This document shows, piece after piece, positions 42,930 to 44,180 of a DNA stretch of 44,180 bases. The notes under the pieces are model-generated. The model made no database searches, was not told where the DNA came from, and saw only the letters and a program-made list of their open reading frames with translations. The position numbers and the translations under genes are program-made. Each line of letters starts with the position of its first letter. Position 1 is the stretch's first letter. The stretch lies in contig NZ_MKUD01000022.1 in NCBI RefSeq assembly GCF_001898575.1, positions 217,002-261,181 on the forward strand, in the 5' to 3' direction. This DNA comes from Spirosoma sp. 48-14. GTDB taxonomy: Bacteria; Bacteroidota; Bacteroidia; Cytophagales; Spirosomataceae.

Positions 42930-44180
42930 CTAATAGTTCTTGTCGGAACCGAAATTCAGAAAACGACTGTTTCCACTACCACGGCTCGGTTTATTTTGAG
43001 GAGCACTCGGCTTCGAATGAGACGGTTTCGACTCAGAAGGTCGCCCGAGCGAACGATTTTTGTCGAACTGGCCATCAGGTCGATTACCTTGAGTTCGTCC
43101 CTGATTTTTCGTTTCGGCAGAATTGGGCTGGCGATTCGAAGGGCCATTTGGACGATGCCGAGCTTCCTGTCTGGCTGGATTGCCAGAGCCATGCTGGCGG
43201 CTATTCGGCTGAGAATTTCGTCGGTTTTGACCCTGCCGTTGTGTCGGAGCGGGTGTTACTGAAGCCGTAGCTACATCCATAACATACGGATGATCTGTAA
43301 CAACAGGAACCGTTTTGCCAATCAGCTTATGAATATCTTTTAAATAAGCCGTCTCTTCCGAATCACAAAAGGACAACGCAATGCCATCGTGGCCTGCTCG
43401 ACCCGTTCGCCCAATACGGTGTACATAAGTTTCCGGGATATTGGGGAGTTCGTAGTTGATCACATGCGAGAGTTCGTCCACATCAATACCGCGAGCAGCA
43501 ATATCGGTTGCTACCAGTACACGGGTTTCGCGGCTTTTAAAATTCGAAAGAGCACGTTGCCGCGCGTTCTGTGATTTATTCCCATGGATGGCTTCAGCCT
43601 GAATTCCGGCTTTTAGCAGATCCTTGGCAACCCGATCAGCACCGTGTTTAGTGCGGGCAAAGACCAGAGCCGAGCGGATATTTCGGTCGTTCAGGATGTG
43701 AACCAGTAATTTCCGTTTGTCTTCTTTTTCCACAAAATACATCGCCTGCTGGATGGTATCGGCGGTTGAAGAAACGGGCGTTACCTCTACTTTGGCGGGA
43801 TTGTGCAAAATTGTATCGGCTAGTTTTGCCACATCGGGCGGCATCGTAGCCGAGAAAAATAACGACTGTCGACGTTCAGGCAGACGTACAATAACTTTTT
43901 TGACATCGTGGATAAAGCCCATGTCGAGCATGCGGTCGGCTTCGTCGAGGACAAAGAACTGAACATCGCGAAGATTAATGAAACCCTGGTTCATCAGATC
44001 CAGCAAACGGCCGGGGGTAGCGATCAGCACATCGATGCCAGCTTTTAAGGCATTCACCTGGGCATGTTGCGAGACCCCGCCAAAAATAACCGTATGGCGA
44101 AGGTTCAGGTGACGTCCGTAGGCGGTAAAGCTTTCGGCAATTTGAATGGCTAACTCACGGGTTGGCGTCAGTACCAGTGT
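42930..44180 (-). CDS. DEAD-box RNA helicase, RhlE-like (N-terminus cut by window edge)
   Basis: The frame is open to the right window edge (codons begin at 44180), so motifs Q and I are lost. Seen are motif Ia (PTRELA), GG (IFGGVSQ), Ib (TPGRL), II ([13 protein letters not shown]), III (SAT), IV ([11 protein letters not shown]), V ([11 protein letters not shown]) and VI ([10 protein letters not shown]). The C-terminal ~100 residues are a basic, Asn/Arg/Ser-rich tail ([18 protein letters not shown]) as in RhlE-type helicases of Bacteroidota, likely for RNA binding and condensate formation. These helicases help in ribosome assembly, RNA turnover or cold adaptation. Confidence 0.93.
   Translation of the reverse strand, partial: TLVLTPTRELAIQIAESFTAYGRHLNLRHTVIFGGVSQHAQVNALKAGIDVLIATPGRLLDLMNQGFINLRDVQFFVLDEADRMLDMGFIHDVKKVIVRLPERRQSLFFSATMPPDVAKLADTILHNPAKVEVTPVSSTADTIQQAMYFVEKEDKRKLLVHILNDRNIRSALVFARTKHGADRVAKDLLKAGIQAEAIHGNKSQNARQRALSNFKSRETRVLVATDIAARGIDVDELSHVINYELPNIPETYVHRIGRTGRAGHDGIALSFCDSEETAYLKDIHKLIGKTVPVVTDHPYVMDVATASVTPAPTQRQGQNRRNSQPNSRQHGSGNPARQEARHRPNGPSNRQPNSAETKNQGRTQGNRPDGQFDKNRSLGRPSESKPSHSKPSAPQNKPSRGSGNSRFLNFGSDKNY

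Overview
The window reads as a chromosomal segment of a Bacteroidota bacterium, most likely Cytophagales and close to Spirosoma. Three things point there: promoter-like boxes of the Bacteroidota type (TTG about 20 nt before TAnnTTTG) with almost no Shine-Dalgarno sequences; Bacteroidota-typical proteins (DUF2807 head-GIN, BatA/VWA protein, long Pro/Asn/Gln-rich IF2, DUF2141); and short convergent or divergent housekeeping units. The genus is an inference.

Layout. 1-2000: end of an Ig-like surface protein and guaB on the minus strand. 2100-8300: an accessory stretch with secreted proteins of unknown function, a 45-residue membrane peptide, a SHOCT protein, a repeat-rich surface or fibre-like protein and a clearly A+T-rich NACHT NTPase gene, followed by about 580 bp without a convincing gene. 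8350-22100: mostly housekeeping genes (DUF2141, recJ, lptB, recO, FAH-family hydrolase, purK, DUF2807, a MacB/LolD-type ABC ATPase, class IV aminotransferase, TolC, MacA/HlyD adaptor, gpsA). 22200-26250: an ECF sigma factor followed by a membrane-anchored trypsin-like protease, a small secreted helical protein, moaD, moaE and a membrane-anchored EEP hydrolase. 26330-31950: rimP-nusA-infB with a leader terminator and a second promoter before infB. 32064-39031: a tightly packed eight-gene run with a SpeD homologue, DUF4178, a small TM protein, DUF350, a membrane-embedded aminopropyltransferase, a Tat-type FAD lipoprotein, a polytopic membrane protein and a metallophosphoesterase. 39235-44180: BatA/VWA protein, SGNH hydrolase, DUF421 and a DEAD-box helicase cut by the window edge.

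The best candidate for an under-described system is the 32064-39031 run. It joins polyamine-type chemistry to membrane proteins, and its SpeD homologue keeps the pyruvoyl Ser63 and His68 but has Ser in place of the catalytic Cys83. The second candidate is the lone NACHT gene, which may be a single-gene phage-defence protein. A third theme is structural: many gene gaps hold quasi-palindromes whose arms are built from degenerate 7-10 bp tandem units, with a different unit at each locus.
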